From Phenylobacterium aquaticum (lineage in GTDB: Bacteria; Pseudomonadota; Alphaproteobacteria; Caulobacterales; Caulobacteraceae), in NCBI RefSeq assembly GCF_022695515.1, contig NZ_JALDPT010000004.1, positions 124,001 to 188,000 of the forward strand: a stretch of 64,000 bases of DNA, read 5' to 3'. The stretch's first letter is position 1, and each line of letters starts with the position of its first letter. Shown in pieces: positions 1 through 9,734 of this stretch. A model generated the notes under the pieces. It ran no database searches. It was not told the DNA's origin and saw only the letters and a program-made list of their open reading frames with translations. The translations under genes and the position numbers were made by a program.

Positions 1-377
1 CGGATGGTGACGGTGTCCTGCAGCGCCAGCCGGCCCCGGTCCACGGCGTCGAGCACGGCGAGCGCCACCCACAGCTTGCTGACGCTCTGCTGGGGATAGG
101 GGGCGTCCCCGTCGAAATTGGTCGTCCAGCCTTCCTTCAGATCGCGCACGGCGATGCCGACGCGGCCGTCGAAGCCCTCGCCCAGCTCGGTGATCCTGGC
201 GGTGAGATCCGGCGCTGCCAGGGTGGCGGCGGCCTGGCGGACCACGCGGCCGTCGACCTTCTGCTCTGGCTCGGTCTTGGCGACGGGGATCAGCAGGACC
301 AGGGACAAGAGGCCGCCGGCCACCGCGACGCGGGTCAGGAGCCTGGCCAGGGGCATGGGGCGCAGCGTGCGTCGCAT
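1..377 (-). CDS. Class A beta-lactamase-like serine hydrolase, 3' part outside window
   Basis: Only the first 125 residues are in the window. The N-terminus has basic residues followed by a hydrophobic stretch (about residues 9-33), so a signal peptide or membrane anchor is likely and the enzyme would act in the periplasm. The motif S98-V-S-K101 is the SxxK nucleophile/base pair of serine beta-lactamases and penicillin-binding proteins, and the preceding segment (GRVGIAVRDLKEGW, residues 71-84) is typical of class A-type domains. The SDN and KTG motifs would lie beyond base 1 and cannot be checked, so real beta-lactamase activity is unproven; a carboxypeptidase or esterase-like relative is possible. 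The start is the first ATG; an ATG at codon 8 is an alternative. Confidence 0.75.
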   Translation of the reverse strand, partial: MRRTLRPMPLARLLTRVAVAGGLLSLVLLIPVAKTEPEQKVDGRVVRQAAATLAAPDLTARITELGEGFDGRVGIAVRDLKEGWTTNFDGDAPYPQQSVSKLWVALAVLDAVDRGRLALQDTVTI

Positions 378-646
378 CGACAAGATCTGCTCCCTCCCTG
401 TCCCGTCCGGCGTCCGATGCCGGCACCATAGAGGCGGCGGGGGGCGAGCGCCAACCGGCTCGCCCGAGGCGCGCGCCGGCGCCCTCATTCCAGGCGCCGC
501 GGACCCCGGGCCGGCGCCGACCCCAGGGTGGGCGCCTGGGCGCCGCTCATCGACCCAGATTGAGGCGCGCCGCGATTGCGCGGCCGCCCTGCCTGTGGCG
601 AGTCGCGGTCCGTCAAGCGTTAACGAGATATGTACGGGGAAGTGAC

Positions 647-994
647 ATGTCGGATGTCGTGGCGTTCCCACGCCGGACCCGCCGCAGGAAGCCGACCATC
701 GCCGAGGCGCTGGTCTTCGAGATCGCCCGCTCGCTCCAGGCCTATGGCGGCCAGGCGCACCGGGACATGGTGATCGGCGACATCGCCCGCCGCGCCGGCT
801 TCGACCACCGCAATCCGCCTCACGACCTGCGCGAGGACCTGATCAGCGCCTTCGACCAGGGCCTCGCCCAGGGCGGCCTGGGCCACACGCATCTGTTCGT
901 CCTGCCCTTCGGCCCCGGCTCCCACCGCTGGCGGCTCGCCGACGAGGCGGCCGCGGCCAATCTCGAGGACCCCCGGTTCGGCGATACGGGCTGA
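647..994 (+). CDS. Small conserved hypothetical protein, possible winged-helix fold (paralogue of 59634..59984)
   Basis: A 115-residue protein with an Arg-rich N-terminus (about residues 9-14), then an alpha-helical body and a C-terminal PFGPGSHRW motif (about residues 87-95). The ATG at 647 follows a GGGGAAG ribosome-binding site. The frame is open further upstream, but that part looks non-coding. I do not recognise the family. A second gene near the end of the window (59634..59984) shares LV-EIA, GG-AHRD-VI and the PFGPG-RW motif in the same order and has the same length, so this is a real protein family. The AHRD-VI helix pattern resembles the first helices of winged-helix domains, which is inference only. 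Confidence 0.72.
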   Translation: MSDVVAFPRRTRRRKPTIAEALVFEIARSLQAYGGQAHRDMVIGDIARRAGFDHRNPPHDLREDLISAFDQGLAQGGLGHTHLFVLPFGPGSHRWRLADEAAAANLEDPRFGDTG

Positions 995-1026
995 AGGGGG
1001 GCGAACCTCAGCCGAGAGAGCCAAAG

Positions 1027-1072
1027 TCCCCCTCAGGCGCTTCGCGCCAGCTCCCCCAGCGGGGGAGCAACT
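1027..1072. repeat. Dispersed palindromic intergenic repeat
   Basis: Contains two nested palindromes, GGCGCTTCGCGCC and GCTCCCCCAGCGGGGGAGC, in the convergent gap between the small gene at 647 and secA. The CAGCGGGGGAGCAAC end recurs near 34992..35007. Such hairpins are a common intergenic element in this bacterial family, from memory. Here the element may also act as a bidirectional terminator, although there is no clear T run. Confidence 0.6.
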
Positions 1073-1124
1073 TGGCGATCGTGACAGGCGTGGCCGCGGC
1101 GTGAACCGCTGGCGGCCCCGGCCC

Positions 1125-3884
1125 TCAGACCAGGGCGCCGTGGCAGTGCTTGAACTTCTTGCCTGAGCCGCAGGGGCAGGCGGCGTTGCGGCCGGTGTCT
1201 TCCCAGCCATGCGGCAGGGCCGAGATCGGCAGGGCCTGGCGCTGTTCCGGCGACAGGCCGTCGGGCAGCTGGCCCATCTGGGCGGCGTTCTCGCCGCTCA
1301 GCGGGTCCATGTGGACCTCGGTGAAGCGGGTCTGGGGCGCGGGCTCCGGCTGCTGGAACTCGAACTCCACCGTCATCAGCCAGCGGGTCACGTTCTGGCG
1401 CAGGTCGACCAGCAGCTTCTCGAACAGTGAGAAGGCCTCGGTCTTGTACTCGTTCAGCGGATCGCGCTGGCCGTAGCCGCGCAGGCCGATGACGTTGCGC
1501 AGGTGGTCCAGATGCATGAGGTGCTCGCGCCACTGCATGTCGACCATCTGCAGCAGGAAGCTCTTCTCGATATTGCGCATCTGATCGGGGCTGATCAGCT
1601 GCTCGCGCTCGGCGGCGCGGGCGTCGGCCGCCGCCTGGATGCGCGCCTGGATCTCTTCGTTGGCGATGCCTTCCTCGGCCGCCCAGGCGGCGATCGGCAG
1701 CTCCAGGCCCAGCATCTCGCGGACATGGTGCTCGAGGCCCGCGACGTCCCACTGCTCGGCATAGGCCTTGGGCGGCAGGTGGCGGGTGACCAGGTCCTCG
1801 ATGGTGTCCTGGCGCATCTCGTTGATGACGTCGGACAGGTCGGCGGCGGTCATGAACTCGGCGCGCTGCTCGAACACGGCCTTGCGCTGGTCGTTGACGA
1901 CGTCGTCGTACTTCAGGAGGTTCTTGCGGATTTCGTAGTTGCGCTGTTCGACGCGCTTCTGGGCCGTGGCGATCGCGCCGTTCAGCCACTTGTGGGTGAT
2001 GGCCTCACCCTCCTGGACGCCGAAGGTGCGCATGATCGAGTCCAGGCGCTCGCCGGCGAAGATGCGCAGAAGGTCGTCCTCGCAGGACAGGAAGAACTTC
2101 GAGTGGCCGGGGTCGCCCTGACGGCCGGTCCGGCCGCGCAGCTGGTTGTCGATCCGGCGGCTTTCATGGCGCTCGGTGCCCAGGACGAACAGACCGCCGG
2201 CCGCCATGGCCTGGTCCTTCAGTTCCTTGATCTCGGCCTCGATGATCGCCTTCTGCTCAAGCGCCTGTTCGGGCGTGACCTCGATGCCCAGGCCGCGCTG
2301 CTCGTCGCGCCACTTGGCCAGCTTCATGTCGACATTGCCGCCGAGCTGGATGTCGGTGCCGCGGCCGGCCATGTTGGTGGCGATGGTCACCGCGCCGGGG
2401 ACGCCCGCGTCGGCGACGATGAAGGCTTCCTGCTCGTGATAGCGGGCGTTCAGCACGTTGTGCGGAATGCCGTTGTACTTCTTGCCGTCGACCTCGAACT
2501 TGTGGCCGTTCAGCAGGGTCGAGAGCGTCTCGGACTTCTCGATCGACACCGTGCCGACCAGCACCGGCTGGCCGCGCCGGAAGCATTCCTCGATCTGCTT
2601 GAGGATGGCCTGGTTCTTCTCGGCCTCGGTCCGATAGACCTCGTCGTCGTCGTCGATCCGGGCGACCGGGCGGTTGGTCGGGATCTCGGAGACATCCATC
2701 TTGTAGATGTCGGCGAATTCCTGCGCCTCGGTGGCCGCCGTGCCGGTCATGCCCGACAGCTTCTCGTAGAGGCGGAAATAGTTCTGGATGGTGACCGAGG
2801 CGAGCGTCTGGTTCTCGGGCTGGATGTGGGCGCCTTCCTTGGCCTCGATGGCCTGGTGCAGGCCCTCGGACAGGCGGCGGCCGTGCATCATGCGGCCGGT
2901 GAACTCGTCGATCAGGATCACCTCGCCGGCGCGGACGATATAGTCCTTGTCGCGGGTGTAGAGGACGTTGGCGCGCAGCGCCTGGTTCACATGGTGCACC
3001 ACCGAGACATTGGCGGCGTCGTAGAGCCCGGCGGAATCCTCGGCCAGGTGGCCGGCTTCCATCAGGATCTCCTCGATCTTCTCCGAGCCTTCTTCGGTCA
3101 GGATCACCTGCCGCTGCTTCTCGTCGTGGTCGAAGGTGGTCGGATCCTTGATGAGCTCCTTCACCAGGAGATCGATGGTCTTGTAGAACTCCGAGCGGTC
3201 CTCGGTCGGGCCCGAGATGATCAGAGGCGTGCGCGCCTCGTCGATCAGGATCGAGTCCACCTCGTCGACGATGACGAAGTGGTGGCCGCGCTGGACCATC
3301 TCCTCGACGTCATAGACCAGGTTGTCGCGCAGATAGTCGAAGCCGAACTCGTTGTTCGTCCCGTAGGTGATGTCCGACTGATAGGCCTGCTTGCGCTGGG
3401 TCTGGGACAGGCCGTGGACGATGGTGCCAACCGTCAGGCCCAGGAACTGGTAGACTTGGCCCATCCACTCGCCGTCGCGCTGGGCGAGGTAGTCGTTGAC
3501 CGTGATGACGTGGACGCCCTTGCCGGTGAGCGCGTTCAGATAGGTGGGCGCGGTGGCGACGAGGGTCTTGCCTTCACCGGTGCGCATCTCGGCGATGCCG
3601 CCCTGGTGCAGCATCATGCCGCCGACCAGCTGGACGTCGTAATGGCGTTGGCCGAGCACCCGGCGCGAGGCCTCGCGCACCACGGCGAAGGCTTCCTCCA
3701 GGATCTGGTCGAGGGTCTGGCCACTGGCCAGCCGGTCCTTGAACTCCTGGGTCTTGGCCCGCAGGGCCTCGTCCGACAGGGCCTGGATCTGAGGCTCGAA
3801 GCCGTTGATCTTCGCGACCCGCGCCGCGAGGGCCTTGACCTTGCGGTCGTTGGAAGAGCCGAAGAACCGTTGGAAGATGCTCAA
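1125..3884 (-). CDS. secA: Preprotein translocase ATPase SecA
   Basis: A 919-residue SecA, the motor that drives unfolded preproteins through SecYEG at the inner membrane. Visible features are the N-terminal [10 protein letters not shown] segment, Walker A (MRTGEGKTL, about residues 100-108), the DEVD box near residue 207 with [12 protein letters not shown] after it, the helicase-like [10 protein letters not shown] and [10 protein letters not shown] motifs, and the C-terminal zinc motif [13 protein letters not shown] that binds SecB and ribosomes. Length is close to the usual 900. The start is a TTG; no ATG fits the conserved N-terminus. It is transcribed away from the GH1 gene, with a 168 bp divergent gap that should hold both promoters. 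Confidence 0.98.
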   Translation of the reverse strand: MSIFQRFFGSSNDRKVKALAARVAKINGFEPQIQALSDEALRAKTQEFKDRLASGQTLDQILEEAFAVVREASRRVLGQRHYDVQLVGGMMLHQGGIAEMRTGEGKTLVATAPTYLNALTGKGVHVITVNDYLAQRDGEWMGQVYQFLGLTVGTIVHGLSQTQRKQAYQSDITYGTNNEFGFDYLRDNLVYDVEEMVQRGHHFVIVDEVDSILIDEARTPLIISGPTEDRSEFYKTIDLLVKELIKDPTTFDHDEKQRQVILTEEGSEKIEEILMEAGHLAEDSAGLYDAANVSVVHHVNQALRANVLYTRDKDYIVRAGEVILIDEFTGRMMHGRRLSEGLHQAIEAKEGAHIQPENQTLASVTIQNYFRLYEKLSGMTGTAATEAQEFADIYKMDVSEIPTNRPVARIDDDDEVYRTEAEKNQAILKQIEECFRRGQPVLVGTVSIEKSETLSTLLNGHKFEVDGKKYNGIPHNVLNARYHEQEAFIVADAGVPGAVTIATNMAGRGTDIQLGGNVDMKLAKWRDEQRGLGIEVTPEQALEQKAIIEAEIKELKDQAMAAGGLFVLGTERHESRRIDNQLRGRTGRQGDPGHSKFFLSCEDDLLRIFAGERLDSIMRTFGVQEGEAITHKWLNGAIATAQKRVEQRNYEIRKNLLKYDDVVNDQRKAVFEQRAEFMTAADLSDVINEMRQDTIEDLVTRHLPPKAYAEQWDVAGLEHHVREMLGLELPIAAWAAEEGIANEEIQARIQAAADARAAEREQLISPDQMRNIEKSFLLQMVDMQWREHLMHLDHLRNVIGLRGYGQRDPLNEYKTEAFSLFEKLLVDLRQNVTRWLMTVEFEFQQPEPAPQTRFTEVHMDPLSGENAAQMGQLPDGLSPEQRQALPISALPHGWEDTGRNAACPCGSGKKFKHCHGALV

Positions 3885-4052
3885 GGGAATGGGTCCGGAG
3901 TGATGCGGGGCGAGGGGCGGGGCGGGTCTAAGCCCCTTGGCCTGCCCGGAATTTCCGCTCTTTTCAGGGCGCGCGAGACTTAAGCAGCGGCCCGTCCAGT
4001 GTCAACGCAAGTGGCGCGGCGATGGGGCGGCCGCAAGAGGAGTGAGGACGTT

Positions 4053-5279
4053 ATGAATAGGCCCTGGGGCGGATTTCTGTGGGGTGCGGCGACCGCGGCG
4101 CACCAGGTCGAGGGCGGCAATGTCAGCTCCGACATCTGGCTGCTCGAGAATCTGCCCGACCGCAGCGGCGGCTTCCGCGAGCCTTCCGGGGACGCGGTCG
4201 ACCACTATCACCGCTATGCCCAGGATCTCGACCTCCTGGCCGGGCTGGGCCTCAACGCCTACCGGTTCTCGGTGGAATGGGCGCGGATCGAGCCGGAGGC
4301 GGGGCGGATCTCGCAGGCCGCCCTGGACCACTACGCCCGGATGGCCGACGCCTGCCTGGCGCGGGGACTGACCCCGCTGGTCACCCTGCACCACTTCACC
4401 TCGCCGCTGTGGCTGGCCCAGCGGGGCGGGTGGGACAATCCCGAGGCCGCCGACCGTTTCGCCGACCATTGCGCCCGCGTCGCCGCCCATCTCGCCGACC
4501 GGATCGGCGCCTGGGTGACGTTCAACGAGATCAATCTCGCCAGCCTGGCCTTCGAGCTGGCGCCTGAACGGCGGGCCCGGCGGCTGGAGAAGCTGCGGGC
4601 CGCGGCCGCCGCCCGGATCGAGGCGTCGAGGTTCTCGACTTTCCTGACCCATGGCGGCGAGGCGCCGGCGGTGCTGACCCGCGCCCACGCCCTGGCGGCC
4701 CAGGCAGTTCGCGCCGCATCGGACGCGCCGGTCGGCCTGACCCTGGCCCTGCCGGTCCTGCAGGCCGAGCCGGGCGGGGAGGGGCCCCGCGACCGGGTCC
4801 GGGCCGAGACGCAGGATCGCTGGCTCGACATCACCTCCGGCGACGATTTTGTCGGCGTCCAGACCTATACCCGCGAGCTGTTCGGGCCGCAGGGCCGGCT
4901 GCCGCCGCCGGACGGCGAGGCGCTCACCCTGACCGGCTGGGAGGTCTATCCCCAGGCGCTCGGCCGCTCGGTCGCCTATGCGGCGCAGCGGACCGGCAAG
5001 CCGATCCTGGTCACCGAGAACGGCATCGCCACCGCCCACGATCCCCAGCGACGGGACTATACCCAGGCCGCCCTGGAGGGCCTGGCGGCGGCGCGGGCGG
5101 GGGGCGCCGAGGTGTGGGGCTATGTCCACTGGTCGGCGCTGGACAATTTCGAGTGGATGCACGGCTACGGCCCGACCTTCGGCCTGATCGGCGTTGATCG
5201 GGCGACCTTCGCGCGGCAGGTCCGCGACAGCGCCCGGTGGCTGGGCGACTTCGCCCAGGCCCACCCGGACGGGCCCTGA
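4053..5279 (+). CDS. Glycoside hydrolase family 1, beta-glucosidase-like
   Basis: A 408-residue cytoplasmic GH1 (alpha/beta)8 barrel that should hydrolyse beta-glucosides or related disaccharides by the retaining mechanism. The acid/base is E159 in TFNEIN and the nucleophile is E322 in TENG. The N-terminal FLWGAATAAHQVEGG (residues 8-22) is the classic GH1 signature, and WSALDNFEW lies near the C-terminus. It is shorter than the 440-480 residues usual for the family. There is no signal peptide. The ATG at 4053 has AGAGGAG about 10 bases upstream; the upstream GTG frame lacks family similarity. It ends one base before the stop of the convergent kinase gene, with no space for a terminator. Confidence 0.93.
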   Translation: MNRPWGGFLWGAATAAHQVEGGNVSSDIWLLENLPDRSGGFREPSGDAVDHYHRYAQDLDLLAGLGLNAYRFSVEWARIEPEAGRISQAALDHYARMADACLARGLTPLVTLHHFTSPLWLAQRGGWDNPEAADRFADHCARVAAHLADRIGAWVTFNEINLASLAFELAPERRARRLEKLRAAAAARIEASRFSTFLTHGGEAPAVLTRAHALAAQAVRAASDAPVGLTLALPVLQAEPGGEGPRDRVRAETQDRWLDITSGDDFVGVQTYTRELFGPQGRLPPPDGEALTLTGWEVYPQALGRSVAYAAQRTGKPILVTENGIATAHDPQRRDYTQAALEGLAAARAGGAEVWGYVHWSALDNFEWMHGYGPTFGLIGVDRATFARQVRDSARWLGDFAQAHPDGP

Positions 5280-6995
5280 TCAGGCGGCGCCCAGCTCCAC
5301 GTCGCTGCGGTCGGGGTCGAGCAGGGCGGCCAGGGTCTCGATCAGGCGCATGGGCTGGATCGGCTTGGCCAGGTGGGTGGTGGCGCCGCTGGCCAGGGAT
5401 TCGGCCACGTGGTGGGTCATGGCGTTGGCGGAGACCACGACGATGGGGATCGGCGCCAGATCCTCGCGGCGCTCGCGCTCGCGGATGGCGCGGGTGGCGG
5501 TGAGCCCGTCCATCACCGGCATCTGCAGGTCCATCAGCACCGCGTCGAAGCGATCGGGGGCGAAGGCGTCGAGGGCCTCCTGGCCGTTCTCGGCGAAGAC
5601 GGTCTGGGCCTGGATCAGCTCCAGGATCATGCCGACGATCTTGCGGTTGTTGGGGTTGTCCTCGACCACCAGGATCCGGGGCGCGTCCGCCAAGGGATCG
5701 ACGGTCGCCTCGGCCGCCAGGACCTGCGCCGCCTCGGCCCGGGCCGCGCGGAAGGTGAAGACGAACTCCGCCCCCTGATCCGGCGCGCCGGTGCAGGTGA
5801 TGTCACCGCCCATCAGCCGGGCGAGCGCCCGCGAGATGGCCAGGCCCAGGCCCGCGCCGGCGAAGGACTTGGTGATGGAATCGTCGCCCTGCTCGAAGCG
5901 CGAGAACAGCCGCTCGGCCACCGCCTCGCTGAAGCCGTGGCCGGTGTCGCGCACCACGATGGTGATCTCGCCGTCGGCGTCCAGGTCGCGGGCGGAGACG
6001 GTCATGACGACCTCGCCGCGATCGGTGAACTTCACGGCGTTGCCCAGCAGATTGGCCACGACCTGTCGCACCCGCAGGTCGTCGCCCAGGAAGCTCCCCT
6101 GGGCGGAGGGATCGATCTCGGCCCGGAAGGCCACGCCCTTGGCGTCGGCCTTGGCGGCGAAGAGGTCGGTGACGGCCGCGAGCGCGGCGTCCAGGGCGAA
6201 GGGCGCGTGCTCGATGTCCAGCCGGCCGGCCTCGATGCGGGCGAAGTCCAGCACGTCGCCGAGCAGCCGCTCCAGCATCTTGCCGGACTCGACGATGAGG
6301 GCCGACATCTCGGCCTGCTGGGGATCGAGCGCCGTGCGCGCCAGGAGTTCGGCGACGGTGGTCACCCCGTTCAGCGGGGTGCGGATCTCGTGGCTCATAT
6401 TGGCCAGGAAGCGGGACTTGGCCTCATTGGCCTGTACGGCGATCTGGCGCTCGGTCTCCAGGCGGCGGCGCTGGCCGGCGGCCAGGGTCTGGGAGATCAG
6501 GAGGCCGAGGCGCGAGACGAGATTGGCCTCGTGGGCCGAATAGACCCCGTGCTCGGCGTGGGTGAGGATCAGGAGGCCGTGGCCGCCCTCGGCCCGGATC
6601 GGCGCATAGACCCCGCCGCCGGGCGGGGGGACGAAGGCCGCGCCGCAGGCCCATTCCGGCGGCTTGGAATTGTCCGGCACCACGGTCGCCCGGCCGTTGG
6701 CGACGCGGCTGAAGAAGCCGCCGGTCGGCCAGACCTCGCCCAGGGCCTCGGGCGCGGTCGAGGCCCGGCAGACGAAGCCGTCGGGGCCTGGGGTGAGCAC
6801 CAGGGCGTGCTGGAAATCGACCGCCTCGCGCAGCAGGCCGAAGGCGCGGGTGAACAGCTGGGCGGGATCGTCATTGTCGGGCAGGGCGGCCAGGCCGGAC
6901 AGGACCAGGTCCTGTTCCCTCAGCCGCCGGGTGAGGGCGGCCTCGATCTGCTTGGCCGAGGCGAGCGCTTCGCGCAGCTGCTCGATGTCTTCCAT
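5280..6995 (-). CDS. Hybrid sensor histidine kinase/response regulator
   Basis: A 571-residue soluble hybrid kinase. In order: a short coiled coil (residues 1-30), a GAF-like sensor region (about 40-180), a HisKA domain with phospho-acceptor H202 in FLANMSHEIRTPLNG, an HATPase_c domain with N box (LLGNAVKFT, about 316-324) and G boxes (DTGHGF, GAGLGLAI), and a C-terminal receiver (about 440-560) with phospho-acceptor D489 in LMDLQMPVMDG. There are no membrane segments. It starts 3 bases after the FIST gene stop, so the two are almost certainly co-transcribed, and the FIST protein is the likely ligand-sensing partner. The output is unknown, because no DNA-binding or cyclase domain is attached. 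Confidence 0.95.
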   Translation of the reverse strand: MEDIEQLREALASAKQIEAALTRRLREQDLVLSGLAALPDNDDPAQLFTRAFGLLREAVDFQHALVLTPGPDGFVCRASTAPEALGEVWPTGGFFSRVANGRATVVPDNSKPPEWACGAAFVPPPGGGVYAPIRAEGGHGLLILTHAEHGVYSAHEANLVSRLGLLISQTLAAGQRRRLETERQIAVQANEAKSRFLANMSHEIRTPLNGVTTVAELLARTALDPQQAEMSALIVESGKMLERLLGDVLDFARIEAGRLDIEHAPFALDAALAAVTDLFAAKADAKGVAFRAEIDPSAQGSFLGDDLRVRQVVANLLGNAVKFTDRGEVVMTVSARDLDADGEITIVVRDTGHGFSEAVAERLFSRFEQGDDSITKSFAGAGLGLAISRALARLMGGDITCTGAPDQGAEFVFTFRAARAEAAQVLAAEATVDPLADAPRILVVEDNPNNRKIVGMILELIQAQTVFAENGQEALDAFAPDRFDAVLMDLQMPVMDGLTATRAIRERERREDLAPIPIVVVSANAMTHHVAESLASGATTHLAKPIQPMRLIETLAALLDPDRSDVELGAA

Positions 6996-6998
6996 GGG

Positions 6999-8183
6999 TC
7001 AGCCGAAGGTGAGGGCGGAGACCATGAGGTTCCCATGCCGGTTGCAGCTGTCAACGATCGCGCCCTGTTCGCCGAAGGTGAAGGCGCCCAGGAAGGGCGC
7101 CCCGCCCATGGCCTCGCGGACCTGTTCGGCGACCTCGTCCATGCGCTCGCGGACATGCAGCATGCAGCCGCCGCAATAGATCACCAGGCCGCCGGCGGTG
7201 TCCTCGACCGGCCAGCCGCCCATGGCGAGCGCGTCGGCGACCACCAGGCCCGCGCGCTTGACCAGGCTGTCGGGCGATCCGCGCATCAGGTGGATGCGGT
7301 CGCCCTCGGCGATGTCGGTGAACAGCGACAGGTCGCCGCCCGTGCCCATCAGGGCCGGATGCGACAGGACGAACATCGGCACGCCGCCGACCTCGGCGGC
7401 CACCCGGCCGAGCGGGGTGGGGGTGGACTTGGCCAGGATGGCGCCGGCGGTCTCGGCGCAGACCTCGCCATTGGTCCAGCCGCTGTAGATCTCGCCCGCC
7501 GGGCGATGGTCGATCTCCAGCACCTGGCGGTCCTGGGCCTTGGTGACCACGCCTTCGCGGCCCGTGGGGGCGTAGCCGCTCTGGAAGGCCGCGCCGTGGC
7601 CGACCGAGGGGAACAGGGCGGCGACCACCACGTGGTCGGCCAGGAGCTGGCCGGTGGCGAACTGCCGCCAGGCGCCGGCGATGGCCTCGTCGGCCGAGCT
7701 GCCGCCGATGATCGGGGTGCGGCGGCCGATCACCGCCTCGACCCCGCTCAGCACGCGCTCCTCGGTTCCGGGGGGCTGGCAGCACCAGACAAGGGTCGGG
7801 CCTTCGAAGTCGCGCCCGGCGTCGGCCAGGGCCAGCGCCATGGCAGCCTCGCCGGCGGCGTGGGCGTCCTCGCCGATCGGGGCGAAGCCGACCCCGTAGG
7901 CGCCCGCCGGATCGCTGACGCCGAACAGGCCGAGCGCGCCGTCCGGGCCGGCGTGGAAGCCCGCCTCGGTCATCACCCCGCCGCAGGAGGTGCCGCCGAT
8001 CAGCCGGGCGCCGGGCAGGGCGGCGGCAAGCGCGTCAATCAGGGCCGGCCCGGCGTGATGCTCGGTGGCGTAGACCATGACGATGTCGGGGCGTTCGCCC
8101 AGGGCGGCGACGAGGTCAGCGGCGGCGGATGCGGCGCCGGCGGCGGTGTCCGGATCGAGGCTGAAGGCCGAGGCGGTGCGCAA
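6999..8183 (-). CDS. FIST domain sensory protein
   Basis: A 394-residue protein with a FIST N-terminal domain (GERPDIVMVYATEHH, then the glycine-rich IGGTSCGGVMT around residues 62-72) and a FIST_C domain towards the C-terminus (YCGGCMLHVRERM around 335-350). FIST domains are thought to bind small ligands such as amino acids and are usually linked to signalling modules. Here the gene lies 3 bases upstream of the hybrid kinase at 5280..6995. Cys residues in IGGTSCGG and YCGGCM are worth noting for possible redox or metal roles. It is soluble, with no signal peptide. Its promoter must lie in 8184-8280, downstream of the thiolase terminator. Confidence 0.9.
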   Translation of the reverse strand: MRTASAFSLDPDTAAGAASAAADLVAALGERPDIVMVYATEHHAGPALIDALAAALPGARLIGGTSCGGVMTEAGFHAGPDGALGLFGVSDPAGAYGVGFAPIGEDAHAAGEAAMALALADAGRDFEGPTLVWCCQPPGTEERVLSGVEAVIGRRTPIIGGSSADEAIAGAWRQFATGQLLADHVVVAALFPSVGHGAAFQSGYAPTGREGVVTKAQDRQVLEIDHRPAGEIYSGWTNGEVCAETAGAILAKSTPTPLGRVAAEVGGVPMFVLSHPALMGTGGDLSLFTDIAEGDRIHLMRGSPDSLVKRAGLVVADALAMGGWPVEDTAGGLVIYCGGCMLHVRERMDEVAEQVREAMGGAPFLGAFTFGEQGAIVDSCNRHGNLMVSALTFG

Positions 8184-8278
8184 GTATCCCTCGTGGGCTG
8201 GCTTGCTCCACGCCTAGGGCCAAGTCGTTAAACAAGCTCAGCCTTAACACCTGCGGCGGACTGTCGCAGGCGCAAACG

Positions 8279-8308
8279 AAAAACCCCCGGCCCTTGCGGA
8301 CCGGGGGT
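8279..8308 (-). terminator. Rho-independent terminator of the thiolase gene
   Basis: On the minus strand, a CCCCCGG stem pairs with CCGGGGG across a 10-base loop (8284-8307 on the plus strand) and is followed directly by a TTTTTC tract. It lies 45 bases past the thiolase stop and separates that gene from the FIST-kinase operon. Confidence 0.9.
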
Positions 8309-8352
8309 GATTCAGACGGACGAAGGCCGAAGCCTTCGGGCCGGGAGCGAAA

Positions 8353-9525
8353 TCAGAAGATTTCGATCAGGCCTGCGGCGCCCATGCCGCCGCCGATGCA
8401 CATGGAGACGACGCCCCACTTGGCGCCGCGGCGCTTGCCTTCCTGCAGGATGTGGCCCGTCAGGCGGGCGCCGGTCATGCCATAGGGGTGGCCGATGGCG
8501 ATCGAGCCGCCGTTGACGTTGTACTTCTCGGGATCGATGCCGAGCTTGTCGCGGGAATAGAGGCACTGGGAAGCGAAGGCCTCGTTCAGCTCCCAGATGT
8601 CGATGTCGTCGATCTTCAGGCCGTGACGCTCGAGCAGGCGCGGAATGGCGAAGACCGGGCCGATGCCCATTTCGTCGGGGGCGCAGCCGGCCACGGCCCA
8701 GCCGCGGAAGGCGCCGAGCGGGGCGAGACCGGCCTTTTCGGCGGCCTTGGCCTCCATCACCACCACGGCGGCGGCGCCGTCGGACAGCTGGGAGGCGTTG
8801 CCGGCGGTGATGTACTTGCCTTCGCCGCGCACCGGCTGGAGCTTTTGCAGGCCTTCCAGGGTGGTGTCGGGACGGTTGCACTCATCGCGGTCGACCACGG
8901 CGTCGACGATCGACTCTTCCTTGGTCTCCTTGTTGACGACCTTCATCTTGGTCTTCAGCGGGACGATCTCGTCCTTGAACTTGCCGGCCTGCTGGGCGGC
9001 GGCCATGCGGCGCTGGGATTCCAGGGAGTATTCGTCCTGGGACTCGCGGCTGACCTTGTAGCGCTCGGCGACGATGTCGGCGGTGTCGATCATCGGCATG
9101 AAGATGGCCGGATACTGGGCCGAGAGCGCCGGGTCGTTGTTGCTGAGGGGACCGCCGCCGCCCGGGAAGGACAGGGATTCCACGCCGCCGGCCACGACCA
9201 CGTCGGCGCCGTCGTTGCGGATGTAGTTGGCCGCGGTGGCGATGGTCTGCAGGCCCGAGGAGCAGAAGCGGTTGACGGTCACGCCCGAGGTGGTGATCGG
9301 CAGGCCGCCGAGCAGGGCCGCCTGACGGCCCATATTGCCGGCGCCGTGCGCCACATTGCCGATGATGCAGTCTTCCACCGCATCCGGGGCGACGCCCGCG
9401 CGTTGGACGGCGTGGCGGACCGCATGGGCGGCCATGGTGACGGTGGGGGTCATATTGAATCCGCCGCGGGCGGACTTGGCCAGACCGGTGCGGGCGTAGG
9501 AAACAATAACGGCTTCGCGTGACAT
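8353..9525 (-). CDS. Acetyl-CoA acyltransferase (thiolase)
   Basis: A 390-residue thiolase that joins or cleaves acyl-CoA and acetyl-CoA, probably in fatty-acid beta-oxidation. The acyl-accepting cysteine is C88 in [11 protein letters not shown]. The C-terminal catalytic His and Cys lie in [16 protein letters not shown] and in [11 protein letters not shown]. The true start is the ATG at 9525: a GGGAGG ribosome-binding site lies about 7 bases upstream, and the longer TTG-initiated reading (to 9540) merely translates that site. No fadB-like partner is adjacent, so a biosynthetic acetyl-CoA acetyltransferase role (for example for polyhydroxybutyrate) cannot be excluded. It is divergent from the parvulin gene across 209 bp. 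Confidence 0.95.
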   Translation of the reverse strand: MSREAVIVSYARTGLAKSARGGFNMTPTVTMAAHAVRHAVQRAGVAPDAVEDCIIGNVAHGAGNMGRQAALLGGLPITTSGVTVNRFCSSGLQTIATAANYIRNDGADVVVAGGVESLSFPGGGGPLSNNDPALSAQYPAIFMPMIDTADIVAERYKVSRESQDEYSLESQRRMAAAQQAGKFKDEIVPLKTKMKVVNKETKEESIVDAVVDRDECNRPDTTLEGLQKLQPVRGEGKYITAGNASQLSDGAAAVVVMEAKAAEKAGLAPLGAFRGWAVAGCAPDEMGIGPVFAIPRLLERHGLKIDDIDIWELNEAFASQCLYSRDKLGIDPEKYNVNGGSIAIGHPYGMTGARLTGHILQEGKRRGAKWGVVSMCIGGGMGAAGLIEIF

Positions 9526-9734
9526 GAAAAATCCTCCCAAAAATATGGACCGCCGGGGCTCCCCTCAGGACCCCGCCGGCTTCGATAGGGCGCGACCTTA
9601 GGGTCCCGCTGCGGAAATGGCTAGCGAGCCCGCGGCCCGCGCGCGCTGAGACAGCTCAAAAAACCTTTCCACCCAAGGAGTCCTGATCTAGGGACGGGGC
9701 GCCCGCGGCGCGGACGACCAACAGGCGAGGCCCA

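Noticed and set aside
1503..3983. Open frame of more than 800 codons opposite secA
   Set aside because: It mirrors secA codons; the product is rich in Leu, Asp, Val and Gly with no domains, as is usual for antisense frames in GC-rich DNA.
5373..8231. Open frame of about 950 codons opposite the kinase and FIST genes
   Set aside because: Low-complexity Gly/Ala/Asp/Leu sequence spanning two well-supported genes on the other strand and their gap; no domain or start signal.
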